From Tepidimicrobium xylanilyticum (GTDB taxonomy: Bacteria; Bacillota; Clostridia; Tissierellales; Tepidimicrobiaceae): a stretch of DNA of 64,000 nucleotides. The notes below the pieces were generated by a model, which had not been told where the DNA came from, did no database searches, and was given only the letters and a program-made list of their open reading frames with translations. Made by a program: the position numbers and the translations under genes. This document shows positions 1 to 9,501 of the stretch, in pieces (within the stretch, counting starts at the first letter, position 1; each line of letters opens with the position of its first letter). Location of the stretch: positions 62,001 through 126,000 of the forward strand of contig NZ_FNNG01000003.1 of assembly GCF_900106765.1 (NCBI RefSeq). Reading direction: 5' to 3'.

Positions 1-1231
1 ACAATTTTCTCATTACCCTTTCCGTTGTAGTTGCTGCGATTATTGGAGCCTTTGGTCTGAATTTAGAAATGGCTTTGGATGTATATCCGGAAGAAGTAGC
101 AGTAATAATTGCGTTAGCATCCAAATCTTCAGCAGTGGTACAAGTAGCTTTGCTAATTGCATTAGTAGTTGAAACATCTTTATCCACTGGACGGTGCTTA
201 AGAACTTCTAAATATTCATCAGATGTTTCAGTCCTAATAGCAATATCGTGCATAGTTTTTACAGCTTCTACAGGGTATTTTCCTGCTGCAGTCTCACCTG
301 ACAACATAATGGCATCGCTGCCATCTAAAATTGCATTTGCCACATCTGTTACTTCTGCTCTAGTTGGTCTAGGATTCCTCATCATGGAATCCAACATTTG
401 AGTTGCTGTAATAACAGGCTTCCCGGCTATATTACATTTTCTAATAATCTGCTTTTGTATAAGAGGAATTGCTTCCGTTTCTATTTCAACACCCAAATCT
501 CCTCTTGCTACCATTATTCCATCAGAAGCCTCTATGATTTCATCTATATTTTCTACTCCTTCCCGGTTTTCTATTTTAGATATAATATCGATATGTTCTC
601 CTCCATATTCCTCTAAAATTTTTCTTATCTCCAAAACATCATCAACTTTACGTATAAAAGATGCAGCAATAAAATCTACATCATTTTCAATTCCAAACTT
701 AATATCCTCAATATCCTTTTCTGTTACAGCTGGTAGATTAATAGACGTATTGGGTAAATTGATGCCCTTATGGTCTTTTATTGTCCCACCATTCAAAACA
801 AAACATTTTATATCTGTTCCATCGACTATCTCAACAACTTCCAACTCAATTAAACCATCATCTATTAATATTTTATTGCCTATTTCTAAATCCTGAGCCA
901 AGCCCTTATAGGAAACACTGGCAATAGATTGATTACCCACTATATCCCTAGTAGTTAAAGTAAAAGTATCTCCAGCTTTAAGTTCTACCATTTCTTCACT
1001 TAGGCTACCCAATCTAATTTCTGGTCCTTTTGTATCTAGCATTATCCCAATGGGTAAATTCATTTCTTCTCTCAATTTCTTTATCGTATCTATTCTCTTC
1101 TTATGTTCTTCATGGCTACCATGAGAAAAATTAAGTCGTGCCACATTCATCCCATGTAAAAATAACTGTCTTAGAATATCTTCCTTTTCAGAAGCTGGTC
1201 CTATGGTACAAACTATCTTGGTTTTTTTCAT
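1..1231 (-). CDS. pyk: Pyruvate kinase, 3' part cut by window edge
   Basis: Catalyses phosphoenolpyruvate + ADP to pyruvate + ATP, the last step of glycolysis, in the cytoplasm. The reverse-strand frame is open from an ATG at 1231 to the window edge, about 410 residues. It begins MKKTKIVCTIGPAS and continues with the barrel motifs NVARLNFSHG, the Mg-binding stretch around ISKIENREGV, and the active-site segment MVARGDLGVE followed by ATQMLDSM. The last visible part is the start of the C-terminal domain. No frameshift is visible. It lies 16 bp downstream of pfkA on the same strand, so the two lower-glycolysis genes are probably one transcript, the usual Firmicute order. Whether this protein has the extra C-terminal PEP-utiliser domain of many Firmicute enzymes cannot be seen here. 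Confidence 0.97.
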   Translation of the reverse strand, partial: MKKTKIVCTIGPASEKEDILRQLFLHGMNVARLNFSHGSHEEHKKRIDTIKKLREEMNLPIGIMLDTKGPEIRLGSLSEEMVELKAGDTFTLTTRDIVGNQSIASVSYKGLAQDLEIGNKILIDDGLIELEVVEIVDGTDIKCFVLNGGTIKDHKGINLPNTSINLPAVTEKDIEDIKFGIENDVDFIAASFIRKVDDVLEIRKILEEYGGEHIDIISKIENREGVENIDEIIEASDGIMVARGDLGVEIETEAIPLIQKQIIRKCNIAGKPVITATQMLDSMMRNPRPTRAEVTDVANAILDGSDAIMLSGETAAGKYPVEAVKTMHDIAIRTETSDEYLEVLKHRPVDKDVSTTNAISKATCTTAEDLDANAIITATSSGYTSKAISKFRPKAPIIAATTTERVMRKL

Positions 1232-1247
1232 ACTCACACCTCATCCC

Positions 1248-2207
1248 TCATATAGATAGTATTCTCCCAATATCATACATCCCTTTATCAAATTCTTTTT
1301 TTACATTTAATGCTTCGTCTATATCCATGCTGATCAATTGATTGCATTTGATTCCTAAAGCCTTGCCCGATTCACCAGCAAGTAATAGTTCTACTGCTTT
1401 ATTGCCCATTTTACTTGCAATAATCCTATCATATGCTGTAGGAGTTCCTCCCCTTTGAATGTGTCCTAAAATAGTTACCTTAGTTTCAGCACCAGTTTTT
1501 TCCTCTATCTCCCTCCCCACCTCATAGGCATTACCAATGCCTTCTGCTAATACTATGATATGATGTAGTTTCCCTCTGTTCCTGCCGTGTATAATTTTCC
1601 TACATACTTCATCTATGTCAAATTCTACTTCAGGAACAATAATGCTTTCCGCTCCACCAGCAAGTCCAGAATAAAGAGCAATATCACCACATTCCCTTCC
1701 CATTACCTCTATTATATTAGCTCTTCCATGGGAAGTTGATGTATCCCTTATTTTGCTTATCGCATCTACAACCGTTTCGACTGCAGTAAAAAAACCTATA
1801 GTATAATCAGTGTATCCCATGTCGTTATCTATTGTACAAGGAATACAAATAGTAGGTATTCCTGCATCATGTAATTTTTTAGCTCCTCTGAAGGTACCAT
1901 CTCCGCCTAAAATTATCAATCCTTCAATTCCAAAAACCCTAACAACATTTAAAGCTTTATTAAATCCTGCTTTAGTCGTAAATTCATCGGATCTGGCACT
2001 CCTTAACATTGTACCCCCTCTGTGTATAATATCCGCTACAGAGGATAGATTCATCTCTTCTATTTCACCATTTATTAACCCATTATAGCCTTGTTTAATT
2101 CCAAATATCCTAGCATTCTGATAAATAGATGTTCTTACTACAGACCTAATGGCTGCATTCATACCTGGTGCATCTCCACCGCTAGTTAGTACACCAATTG
2201 TCTTCAT
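1248..2207 (-). CDS. pfkA: ATP-dependent 6-phosphofructokinase
   Basis: Phosphorylates fructose 6-phosphate to the 1,6-bisphosphate in glycolysis. The 319 residues match the usual length of the bacterial ATP-PFK. The N-terminal ATP loop reads [24 protein letters not shown] follows, and the catalytic segment is [19 protein letters not shown] with the base Asp after TID. The Gly after GGD (GGDGT) is typical of the ATP rather than the pyrophosphate enzyme. The frame extends five codons further upstream from a TTG, but those codons are the GGGAGGAG ribosome-binding site, so the ATG at 2207 is the real start. It is followed closely by pyk and preceded by a 64-aa gene, all on the minus strand. Confidence 0.97.
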   Translation of the reverse strand: MKTIGVLTSGGDAPGMNAAIRSVVRTSIYQNARIFGIKQGYNGLINGEIEEMNLSSVADIIHRGGTMLRSARSDEFTTKAGFNKALNVVRVFGIEGLIILGGDGTFRGAKKLHDAGIPTICIPCTIDNDMGYTDYTIGFFTAVETVVDAISKIRDTSTSHGRANIIEVMGRECGDIALYSGLAGGAESIIVPEVEFDIDEVCRKIIHGRNRGKLHHIIVLAEGIGNAYEVGREIEEKTGAETKVTILGHIQRGGTPTAYDRIIASKMGNKAVELLLAGESGKALGIKCNQLISMDIDEALNVKKEFDKGMYDIGRILSI

Positions 2208-2238
2208 GTAGTCTCCTCCCAACTATACTTATTATTAA

Positions 2239-2433
2239 TTAAAGAATTCCTAAATCTAAAAGAACTGCTTGTATTTCACCAGCCTCAAATTCAGGTGCTA
2301 ATATCTCGTATAGTTCCTCATCTCCCTCCTTTGAAAATAGCTGTTTCTTTACTAAGAACCCTTCTTCTAACAATTTTTTTTCAATCTTTGATGCTTTGTC
2401 AAAACCTGTAGCTAAATAAACTGCAGTCCACAT
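2239..2433 (-). CDS. Small conserved protein, DUF2007-like
   Basis: A 64-residue cytoplasmic protein of unknown function beginning MWTAVYLATGFDKASKIEKK. The pattern of an aliphatic strand, a helix containing a KIEKKLLEEGF segment, then a YEILAPEFEAGE strand-helix resembles the small putative signal-transducing fold of DUF2007-type proteins. That assignment is from memory of the family and is tentative. It has no signal peptide, Cys pair or membrane segment. It sits between dnaE and pfkA on the same strand, 31 bp before the pfkA start, a position in which similar small proteins are found in Clostridia, so it is probably co-transcribed with pfkA-pyk. Confidence 0.7.
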   Translation of the reverse strand: MWTAVYLATGFDKASKIEKKLLEEGFLVKKQLFSKEGDEELYEILAPEFEAGEIQAVLLDLGIL

Positions 2434-2525
2434 GGTTACACTCTCCCTACTTTAATCATGTTAAGCACATATTTTATATTTTAAATTATAACATAAAACC
2501 CAATTATTTTTAATGTATATTAGCT

Positions 2526-5500
2526 TTATGAAACTTTAATATTATCTTTACCCAATATTTCAACTAATTCATTGAATAATTGAGCTTGTTCTACATCTAC
2601 CCATAAATCCCTATTTGCCATTACAGTTTTATTATCCCTTTCCAAATATACGTAAACTGGAGTTTCTCCTTTGTATTTAGATAGTACCCTCTTTATCGCA
2701 TTAAACGTATTTAGTGGCTTTTCCTTCGGTATTCTTAAATATATCTTCTCTGTCTTATATCTATTTAATGTGATAATCCTTTCACATATAATTTTAGGTT
2801 CTTCCTCTTCACTTAAACTTACATTTCCTTCAATTACCACCAGATTATCTTCTTCTATTAACTGATTATATCTTTCATATATGGCTGGAAAAACAATACA
2901 CTCAACAGCACCATATAGATCCTCCAAGGTTATAAAGGCCATCATATTGTTGTTTTTAGTGATCTTATTCTTCTTGGAAACGATAATACCACCAATTACA
3001 ACCCTTTTTCCCTCTATATCTACATTCAAATTGTTCTCTATTTGATCTTGAGCTTGTACTAATTCAGAAGTGCTTATTGTAGATATTTTATTCAATTCCT
3101 TTTCATAGGGTTTTAATGGATGACCGCTAATATAGATCCCCAACATTTCCTTCTCCATTGCTAACAAATTTCTTTGAGGAAATTCCTTTAAATCAGGCAA
3201 ATTATCCTTAGTAATACTAGTATCTATTGTATCAAACATTGAAAATTGTCCTTCTATATTCCTCTTCCTATCTGCATGGATTCCGTCCATGGTCTTTTCA
3301 AAGATTGCTAAAAGTTGAGCCCTATTCCCACCTAAACTGCCCATAGCACCACACTTTATTAAACTTTCTACTGCTCTTTTATTCATTACTGAAGGGTCGA
3401 TTTTTTCAATTCTTTCACAGAAATCTGTAAAGCTTGTAAAAGGCCCATCTTCTCTGGCTTTTATGATTACATCTATAAAGTTTTCTCCAACATTCTTTAC
3501 AGCCATTAATCCAAATCTAATCCTACCATCTACAACTGTAAATTTTTTATAGCTTTCATTTATATCAGGAGGTAATATCTCAATCCCCAGTCTTTTACAC
3601 TCCTGAATATATAGGGAAACTGAATTGGTATCCCCAATAACGCTACTTATAAGGGCAGCCATAAATTCTACAGGGTAATAATATTTAAGCCAAGCAGTTC
3701 TATAAGCTACTACAGCATAAGCAGCTGAATGGCTTTTGTTAAAAGCATATTTAGCAAAGTCTATCATTAAATCATATATCTTATTGGCAGTCTTTTCATC
3801 TACACCGTTTCTTAAAGCTCCCTTAATCACTACCTCTCCCTTTTCATTGGTTTCTCCATAAATAAATCTTTTCCTCTCCTTCTCCATTACATCCATTTTC
3901 TTCTTACCCATAGCACGTCTTAATAGGTCTGCTCCACCCATTGTAAATCCACCAATATCCCTTACTATCTGCATAACCTGTTCTTGGTAGACTATACAAC
4001 CATAAGTTACTTCTAAAATAGGTTTTAGCTTAGGATGTAGATATTCTATCTTATCTGGATTATTCTTATTTTGAATATACTGTGGAATCTGATTCATTGG
4101 TCCTGGCCTAAACAGGGAATTAGCAGCTATTAAATTTTCAAACATATTAGGTTTTAATTCCTTCAAAAATTGTCTCATACCAGCAGATTCAAACTGGAAT
4201 ATGCCTAAGGTTTCCCCCTTAGCAAACATTTCTAAAACCTTAGGGTCATCATAGGTAAATTTAGAAAAATCTATTTTTACCCCATGGTTTTTCTCTATTA
4301 AATTCACCGCATCTCTTATTACGGTAAGGGTTCTTAAGCCTAAAAAATCCATCTTCAAAAGGCCTAATTCCTCTAATTCAATCATATTAAATTGGGTGGT
4401 TATAGCATCGTTGTTTCTAGCTAAAGGCACATAAGTAGTAATGGGTTCCTTTGAAATTACAACTCCTGCTGCATGAGTGGAAGTATGTCTTGGTAATCCC
4501 TCTACTGCCATGGCCAAATCTATTAAATTCTTTATATCTTCCCTCGATTCATAAAGTTGCCTTAAGGTCTTATTTACCTCTAGGGCCTTTGAAATTGTCA
4601 TACCCAGCTCCATAGGAATTTGCTTTGCTATATAATCCACTTCTCCATAGGACATATTTATAGCTCTTCCTACATCTCGTATGGCACCACGTGCAGCCAT
4701 GGTTCCAAAAGTAATTATTTGTGCTACCCTGTCCTCTCCATACTTTCTCACTACATAATCTATTACCTCTTCCCTTCTCTCGTAGCAAAAATCTATGTCT
4801 ATATCGGGCATAGACACCCTCTCAGGGTTTAAAAACCTTTCAAATAATAGGTCATACTCCAATGGATCTATATCTATAATCTCTAAAGCATAAGATACGA
4901 TACTTCCTGCAGCAGATCCTCTACCAGGACCAACCATAATTCCATTATCCTTGGCAAATTTTATAAAATCCCAAACTATTAGAAAATAATCCACATATCC
5001 CATTTCTACTATGGTATTAAATTCAAAATTGAACCTGTCCATTATCTCTGGTGTCAGCTCTTCATATCTTTTCTCTAATCCCTCTAAACACAGTTTTTTT
5101 AAGTATTCTACATTAGTATATCCTTCGGGTACTTTAAATTCTGGCAAATGTAATGTATTAAAATCTAAAGTGACATTACATCTTTCTCCAATCCACAATG
5201 TATTTCCTAAAGCATCCTTTACATGCCCAAAAATATATTCCATCTCTTTCGGAGACTTTAAATAGAATTCATTGGTAGGGAATTTCATCCTATCCGTATC
5301 ATTAATGGTTTTCCCAGTCTGGATACATAAAAGTACATCATGGATTATAGAATCTTCTTGTTTTAAATAGTGAACATCATTAGTTGCTACCAAAGGTATT
5401 CCTATTTCCCTGCTTAGTTTTATGAGCTGTTCATTTATCCTTTTCTGTTCTTCCATACCGTGGTCCTGTATCTCTAGGAAAAAATTATCCTGGCCAAATA

Positions 5501-5999
5501 CCTCTTTATATTTAAGAGCTAGTTCCTTTGCCCTTTTATAGTTCCCTTCTAGCAGGCTGCTAGGTATTTCTCCCCCAATGCATCCGCTTAAGGCGATTAT
5601 TCCTTCACTATATTTTTCTAATACATCATGGTCCACCCTTGGTTTATAATAAAAACCATTTACATATCCTTCTGAAACTATTTTCATTAAATTTTGATAA
5701 CCTTTATCGTTTTCTGCCAACAATACCAAATGGTATTGATTTTTATCCTTTGGCTCTCTTTCCGTATACTTATTTATGGCAATATAAACTTCAGATCCAA
5801 GTATTGGCTTAATACCTCTCTTTTTAGCCTGTTTATAGAATTCCACCACTCCAAACATGGACCCATGGTCAGTTATTGCTATAGTATCCATTCCCAATTC
5901 CTTTGTTCTATCTAAAAGCTCTCCTATTCTAGTGGAGCCATCTAACAAACTATATTCTGTATGCACATGTAAATGGACAAAACCCTTTCCATTGACCAT
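2526..5999 (-). CDS. dnaE: DNA polymerase III alpha subunit (DnaE)
   Basis: Replicative C-family DNA polymerase subunit, about 1157 residues, the normal DnaE length. Domains in order: N-terminal PHP domain (FVHLHVHTEYSLLDG), the polymerase core with GRGSAAGSIVSYALEI and the catalytic acidic motif PDIDIDFCYERR, then the fingers and beta-binding region, and a C-terminal OB fold near the end (VVIGGIIVSKKN). No proofreading exonuclease insert is present, which separates it from the other Firmicute polymerase, PolC. The frame starts seven codons earlier at an ATG (6020), but the ATG at 5999 has an AAAGGG site 7 bases ahead and is preferred. It is divergent from the grdX-like gene. No frameshift or odd residue was noticed. 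Confidence 0.97.
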   Translation of the reverse strand: MVNGKGFVHLHVHTEYSLLDGSTRIGELLDRTKELGMDTIAITDHGSMFGVVEFYKQAKKRGIKPILGSEVYIAINKYTEREPKDKNQYHLVLLAENDKGYQNLMKIVSEGYVNGFYYKPRVDHDVLEKYSEGIIALSGCIGGEIPSSLLEGNYKRAKELALKYKEVFGQDNFFLEIQDHGMEEQKRINEQLIKLSREIGIPLVATNDVHYLKQEDSIIHDVLLCIQTGKTINDTDRMKFPTNEFYLKSPKEMEYIFGHVKDALGNTLWIGERCNVTLDFNTLHLPEFKVPEGYTNVEYLKKLCLEGLEKRYEELTPEIMDRFNFEFNTIVEMGYVDYFLIVWDFIKFAKDNGIMVGPGRGSAAGSIVSYALEIIDIDPLEYDLLFERFLNPERVSMPDIDIDFCYERREEVIDYVVRKYGEDRVAQIITFGTMAARGAIRDVGRAINMSYGEVDYIAKQIPMELGMTISKALEVNKTLRQLYESREDIKNLIDLAMAVEGLPRHTSTHAAGVVISKEPITTYVPLARNNDAITTQFNMIELEELGLLKMDFLGLRTLTVIRDAVNLIEKNHGVKIDFSKFTYDDPKVLEMFAKGETLGIFQFESAGMRQFLKELKPNMFENLIAANSLFRPGPMNQIPQYIQNKNNPDKIEYLHPKLKPILEVTYGCIVYQEQVMQIVRDIGGFTMGGADLLRRAMGKKKMDVMEKERKRFIYGETNEKGEVVIKGALRNGVDEKTANKIYDLMIDFAKYAFNKSHSAAYAVVAYRTAWLKYYYPVEFMAALISSVIGDTNSVSLYIQECKRLGIEILPPDINESYKKFTVVDGRIRFGLMAVKNVGENFIDVIIKAREDGPFTSFTDFCERIEKIDPSVMNKRAVESLIKCGAMGSLGGNRAQLLAIFEKTMDGIHADRKRNIEGQFSMFDTIDTSITKDNLPDLKEFPQRNLLAMEKEMLGIYISGHPLKPYEKELNKISTISTSELVQAQDQIENNLNVDIEGKRVVIGGIIVSKKNKITKNNNMMAFITLEDLYGAVECIVFPAIYERYNQLIEEDNLVVIEGNVSLSEEEEPKIICERIITLNRYKTEKIYLRIPKEKPLNTFNAIKRVLSKYKGETPVYVYLERDNKTVMANRDLWVDVEQAQLFNELVEILGKDNIKVS

Positions 6000-6134
6000 A
6001 ATAATACCCTTTCTAGTCATTTCTATATTTTTATTCTATCACATTAAAAAATAAATGAAACTACCTTTCATAATCTTCTATTAAGTACTAATTTATGATA
6101 GAATAAGTATATAATTAAATATTGGAGGTTAAAA

Positions 6135-6515
6135 ATGGGCAAAATTTTAGTAACAAACAATAAATACGTATATGAAAAATATAAGGCTACTGTCGAAGTT
6201 ATATACGATGAAAACTTCACCTATTTAGATGTTTTAGAATATGTAAGGGATAAGGTCCATATGGGGCATAAATTGTTAACCCATCCTTTATCAGGAAGCG
6301 TAAAGCCTAATGAAACTCCCTATAAAACCATAATGATAAGTAAGGATAAGAATGATATGGACTATGATAGTTTAAATATCATAGAAGAAAGCATTACTAC
6401 AGCTAAAAAATTTTTGGAAAATAAACCCACCCCTAAATGGACTGAAAAGGTCCTCGATGATTTCAGGGTTATTGATTTATCTTTAATCGATAATGTCATG
6501 AATAAGCTTATATAA
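6135..6515 (+). CDS. grdX: GrdX-family protein
   Basis: A 126-residue protein with the pattern I associate with GrdX, the small protein of unknown function encoded in glycine, sarcosine and betaine reductase operons. It opens with ILVTNNKYVYEKY, has LDVLEYVRDKVHMGHKLLTHPLSG, the signature KPNETPYKTIMIS, and a C-terminal DMDSL-like stretch (DYDSLNIIEESI). The start ATG has GGAGG seven bases ahead. No selenocysteine-dependent grd genes are near it in this window: it stands alone between dnaE (divergent) and HPr (convergent). It may be an orphan paralogue rather than a working part of a reductase operon. Confidence 0.78.
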   Translation: MGKILVTNNKYVYEKYKATVEVIYDENFTYLDVLEYVRDKVHMGHKLLTHPLSGSVKPNETPYKTIMISKDKNDMDYDSLNIIEESITTAKKFLENKPTPKWTEKVLDDFRVIDLSLIDNVMNKLI

Positions 6516-6519
6516 ATAA

Positions 6520-6549
6520 TTAATCCCTTCATAGAAGGGATTTCTCTAT
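6520..6549. terminator. Hairpin between convergent grdX-like and HPr genes
   Basis: The sequence AATCCCTTC, a short loop, then GAAGGGATT forms a 9-bp stem followed by a T-rich stretch on the plus strand (TTTCTCTATTT) and by an A/T-rich stretch in the other direction. It lies exactly between two convergent stop codons, so it probably terminates both transcripts. Confidence 0.6.
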
Positions 6550-6816
6550 TTATAAATCCTTTAAACCATGTTCAATTAATCTAGATAATTCTTCCATGGC
6601 TTCCTTTTCATCTTCGCCGTTAACGATTAAAGTAATTTCCTCTCCATGGAATGCTCCCAAGGACATAACCCCTATTATACTTTTCCCATTTACTTTTTTG
6701 CCATCCAGTTCTATATACACATTACTAGAAAATTTACTAGCAGTTTGGACAAACAGGGCAGCTGGTCTAGCATGTAAACCGATCTCATTATTTAATACCA
6801 CATTTTTTCTTATCAT
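6550..6816 (-). CDS. ptsH: Phosphocarrier protein HPr
   Basis: An 88-residue phosphocarrier of the PEP:sugar phosphotransferase system. The phosphoryl-accepting His15 is present in GLHARPAA, so this is HPr and not Crh (which lacks it). The regulatory Ser46, target of HPr kinase, is present in GKSIIGVMSLG. Its kinase gene hprK is in this window at 18.8-19.7 kb. Its ATG overlaps the whiA stop by 4 bp (ATGA), so it is translationally coupled to whiA. The whiA-HPr neighbourhood is usually occupied by Crh or HPr in Firmicutes. No enzyme I gene is nearby. Confidence 0.95.
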   Translation of the reverse strand: MIRKNVVLNNEIGLHARPAALFVQTASKFSSNVYIELDGKKVNGKSIIGVMSLGAFHGEEITLIVNGEDEKEAMEELSRLIEHGLKDL

Positions 6817-7772
6817 GTCAGATTCTCCTTTCTTCTTAATTCTTCAGCAATTTCGTCAATTTTCCTTAATCTATGGTTCACCCCAGATTTTCCTACTGGA
6901 GGATTTAACATAGCTCCCAATTCCTTAAGGCTTGCTTCCTTATACTGTAATCTTAATCTGGCAATTTCTTGTAAACTACTTGGTAATTTTTCAATCCCTA
7001 TTGTCCTATCTATAAATTCTATACTCTCAACTTGGCGTAAAGATGCTTCTATGGTCTTTCCTAGATTGGCAGTTTCACAATTAACTAGCCTATTTACATT
7101 GTTTCTTACATCTTTAAAAACCCGAATATCTTCAAATTTAAGCAAAGCCTGATGAGCTCCCATAATATTTAATATATCTACTATCTGTTGTCCTTCCTTT
7201 AGATAGACTACATAATTGCCTTTTCTGGCTACTATTTTAGAATCTAAGTTAAATGAATTTATTATATTTGATAAATCTTTAGCATGTTCCATACTGTTTG
7301 TCACAAATTCTAAATGGTAAGCTTTTTCAGGATTGTTTACAGAACCTCCTCCTAAAAAAGCTCCTCTGATATAAGCCCTTTTACAATTCCTATCTTCAAT
7401 TAGTTCTGCTGGTGTTTTATAATTTATTATATAAGGATTGTCCTTTTTGTTTGTCAAAATTCCTACATTCTTTAATATTTTTATGGCTAATGATTCATTA
7501 TCTACAATTATCAAATAGCTATTATTCTTTTTAAGTTGTTTGTTTTTCCTTACCATTACTTCTACATTAGCATTATATAGAATCTTTATCAATGAAAATA
7601 TTCGTCTTGCTATGGCAGCGTTTTCCGTTTCAAATCGCAAACTAATACTCCTTCCATTTATATGAACTGCTCCATTCATTTTAATTATAGCTGCTAATTC
7701 TGCTACAGCATATATCCTATTTTCGATAGGTAATCTTGATAATTCATTCTTAGTACTTGATGAAAAGGACAT
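6813..7772 (-). CDS. whiA: WhiA, DNA-binding regulator
   Basis: A 319-residue WhiA protein. These combine a LAGLIDADG-like N-terminal domain with a C-terminal helix-turn-helix and act in cell division and chromosome segregation in Firmicutes. The N-terminus SFSSSTKNELSRLP is typical, GAFLGGGSVNNPEKAYHLEF is the LAGLIDADG-type motif, and the end (LGAMLNPPVGKSGVNHRLRK) is the recognition helix region. It overlaps HPr by 4 bp. In most Firmicutes it sits in one operon with rapZ and yvcK. Here a Nudix gene, an M42 peptidase and a 173-aa gene separate them. Confidence 0.95.
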   Translation of the reverse strand: MSFSSSTKNELSRLPIENRIYAVAELAAIIKMNGAVHINGRSISLRFETENAAIARRIFSLIKILYNANVEVMVRKNKQLKKNNSYLIIVDNESLAIKILKNVGILTNKKDNPYIINYKTPAELIEDRNCKRAYIRGAFLGGGSVNNPEKAYHLEFVTNSMEHAKDLSNIINSFNLDSKIVARKGNYVVYLKEGQQIVDILNIMGAHQALLKFEDIRVFKDVRNNVNRLVNCETANLGKTIEASLRQVESIEFIDRTIGIEKLPSSLQEIARLRLQYKEASLKELGAMLNPPVGKSGVNHRLRKIDEIAEELRRKENLT

Positions 7773-7817
7773 ATTATCACCTTATTCAATTTTATAATAA
7801 TTTTATTAAAAATAAAG

Positions 7818-8225
7818 TTAAGAAGGAACAAACCTTAACACCTTTTTTATAATCTTTCTTTCATCGTTATATTTGATTAAATCCTTAACCTTGTCCTTAT
7901 GGATAAAGGTTGCTTCTATAAAGCCTTCTTTTTTTTGTGGTACCGATTCCATACTATTTGCCTTCATTAAATACCAATGAACCGTTTTATATACAATTTT
8001 ATCTTCCTTAATATTCTTATAGGTATAATGTACCATGCCAATATATTGTATGATTTCAGCTCTTACCCCGCTTTCCTCGAACACTTCCCTAATAGCAGCT
8101 TCTCTAGCACTTTCGTTTTTTTCTACCCTTCCCTTTGGCAATACCCAATCTCCATTAAATCTTTTTAATAATAGTATGGCATTTCCAAAAACTACTACCC
8201 CCCCTGCACTTACCTCTTCAACCAC
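7818..8225 (-). CDS. Nudix hydrolase
   Basis: A small cytoplasmic hydrolase of nucleoside diphosphate derivatives, about 135 residues. The Nudix box is complete: a Gly, then E at +5, then REVFEESGV in the segment GRVEKNESAREAAIREVFEE, with the catalytic Glu residues present. The substrate cannot be told from sequence; the short form with VSAGGVVVF at the N-terminus resembles diadenosine or NTP-cleaving members. The frame runs to a TTG at 8234, but that codon abuts the GGGAG site, and a GTG at 8225 has better spacing. It lies 45 bp upstream of whiA on the same strand and is divergent from the M42 gene. Confidence 0.9.
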   Translation of the reverse strand: MVEEVSAGGVVVFGNAILLLKRFNGDWVLPKGRVEKNESAREAAIREVFEESGVRAEIIQYIGMVHYTYKNIKEDKIVYKTVHWYLMKANSMESVPQKKEGFIEATFIHKDKVKDLIKYNDERKIIKKVLRFVPS

Positions 8226-8286
8226 AAAAACCAACTCCCGTTATTTTAAATATATGGATATTAAAATTATTATACTATAAAAATTA

Positions 8287-8301
8287 GCATTATGCTAAGT
8301 T
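8287..8301. promoter_or_regulatory. Perfect 15-bp palindrome between divergent nudix and M42 genes
   Basis: TTAGCAT-T-ATGCTAA is a perfect inverted repeat ahead of the M42 peptidase promoter (extended -10 TGGTATAAT near 8334-8342). It is followed by a T-run, so a minor terminator role is possible, but no gene ends here. A repressor or activator site is the simpler reading. Confidence 0.35.
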
Positions 8302-8376
8302 TTTTTAATAGTTATCTACATAAAGTATCAAAATGGTATAATAGTTAAGAAAGATAATTTTAAGGGGGTTTTATTA

Positions 8377-9411
8377 ATGAAAATAGATATGAATTATGTA
8401 GTTGATACTCTAGTTTCCTTGCTTAATATCCCAAGTCCTTCAGGTAATACAAAGAAAGCTATAGAATTTGTTGAAAGAGAATTAAACTCTTTAGGTATTG
8501 CAACAAGAAAAACCGAAAAAGGTGCGTTGATTGCCACCATTCTAGGAAAAAATCAAGAAAAGGAAATAACCCTATCTGCCCATGTGGATACATTGGGTGG
8601 TATGGTAAAGGAAATAAAATCCAATGGGAGAATAAAAATAACACAAATTGGTGGCTATGTTTGGAGTACCGTAGAAGGAGAATACGTCTCCATTGAAAAC
8701 AGTGAAGGAAAATTGTATACCGGTACTATGTTGATTACTAAAGCCTCTTCTCATGTCCACGGAGAGGAAGCTGAAACTTTAGAGAGAAATATGGATAATA
8801 TGGAAATTCGATTGGATGAAAAAGTATCCTCAAAAGAAGATGTAGAAAAATTGGGAATTAACGTAGGGGATTTTGTATTTTTCGACCCTAGAGTTGTCGT
8901 TACTGATAGCGGATTTATAAAATCGAGGCATTTAGACGATAAAGCAGGTGTAGCTTCCTTGTTGGGAGTTGCCAAATATTTAATCGACAATGATATTAAA
9001 CCTAAATATACTACTAATTTCTTTATCAGTAATTACGAAGAAGTAGGCCACGGAGCTTCTGCTGCTATCCCCGAAAAAACCTTTGAATTTATTGCAATAG
9101 ACATGGCTGCACCAGGAGAAGGACAAACTTCAGATGAATTTAGCGTTACTATATGTGCAAAGGACAGCACAGGCCCCTATGATATAGAACTGAAAAATAA
9201 ACTGATAAAATTGGCTAAAGACAATAATTTAAATTATAAAATTGATATTCATCCCTACTATGGATCTGATGGCTCTGCTGCTTTAAGGGCAGGTTATGAT
9301 TTTAAGGTAGGATTAATAGGCCCTGGAGTAGATGCTTCCCATTCCTTTGAAAGAACTCACAAAGAAGCCATAGAAAATACTATAAAATTAAGCTTATTGT
9401 ACTTAATTTAA
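8377..9411 (+). CDS. M42 family metallo-aminopeptidase
   Basis: A 344-residue cytosolic dinuclear-metal aminopeptidase of family M42, which trims peptides (glutamyl or general aminopeptidase, formerly misnamed endoglucanase). Metal and catalytic motifs are in the expected order: SAHVDTLGGMV (first ligand His and catalytic Asp), RHLDDKAGVAS (bridging Asp), NYEEVGHGAS (general base Glu plus ligand Glu), AIDMAAPG (ligand Asp), and THKEAIENT near the end (ligand His). The start has GGGGG seven bases ahead. It fits the peptide-consuming lifestyle suggested by the other peptidases in the window. It is a monocistronic plus-strand gene flanked by palindromic sequences. Confidence 0.93.
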   Translation: MKIDMNYVVDTLVSLLNIPSPSGNTKKAIEFVERELNSLGIATRKTEKGALIATILGKNQEKEITLSAHVDTLGGMVKEIKSNGRIKITQIGGYVWSTVEGEYVSIENSEGKLYTGTMLITKASSHVHGEEAETLERNMDNMEIRLDEKVSSKEDVEKLGINVGDFVFFDPRVVVTDSGFIKSRHLDDKAGVASLLGVAKYLIDNDIKPKYTTNFFISNYEEVGHGASAAIPEKTFEFIAIDMAAPGEGQTSDEFSVTICAKDSTGPYDIELKNKLIKLAKDNNLNYKIDIHPYYGSDGSAALRAGYDFKVGLIGPGVDASHSFERTHKEAIENTIKLSLLYLI

Positions 9412-9420
9412 TCAGCCATT

Positions 9421-9500
9421 AAACCATCCCATAAGAATAATGTTTAATATTTCCACGTTTAATTTTAAATAATAATTATAAAATATAGATGGGGTGGTTT
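9421..9500 (+). promoter_or_regulatory. Leader stem that can mask the ribosome-binding site
   Basis: AAACCATCCCAT at 9421-9432 pairs with ATGGGGTGGTTT at 9489-9500 over 12 bp, including one U-G pair in RNA. The 3' arm contains the GGGGTGG ribosome-binding site and ends one base before the ATG of the 173-aa gene. The 56-base loop is AT-rich with no evident structure. This suggests translational control; the 5' arm also lies just behind the M42 stop. Confidence 0.45.
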
Positions 9501-9501
9501 A

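Noticed and set aside
4570-4788. 72-aa minus-strand frame inside dnaE
   Set aside because: Shadow of dnaE in another frame, no ribosome-binding site and no family pattern.
8287-8310. Palindrome plus T-run as an intrinsic terminator
   Set aside because: No transcript ends here, since the flanking genes diverge; the one-base centre leaves no proper loop. Kept as a possible operator only.
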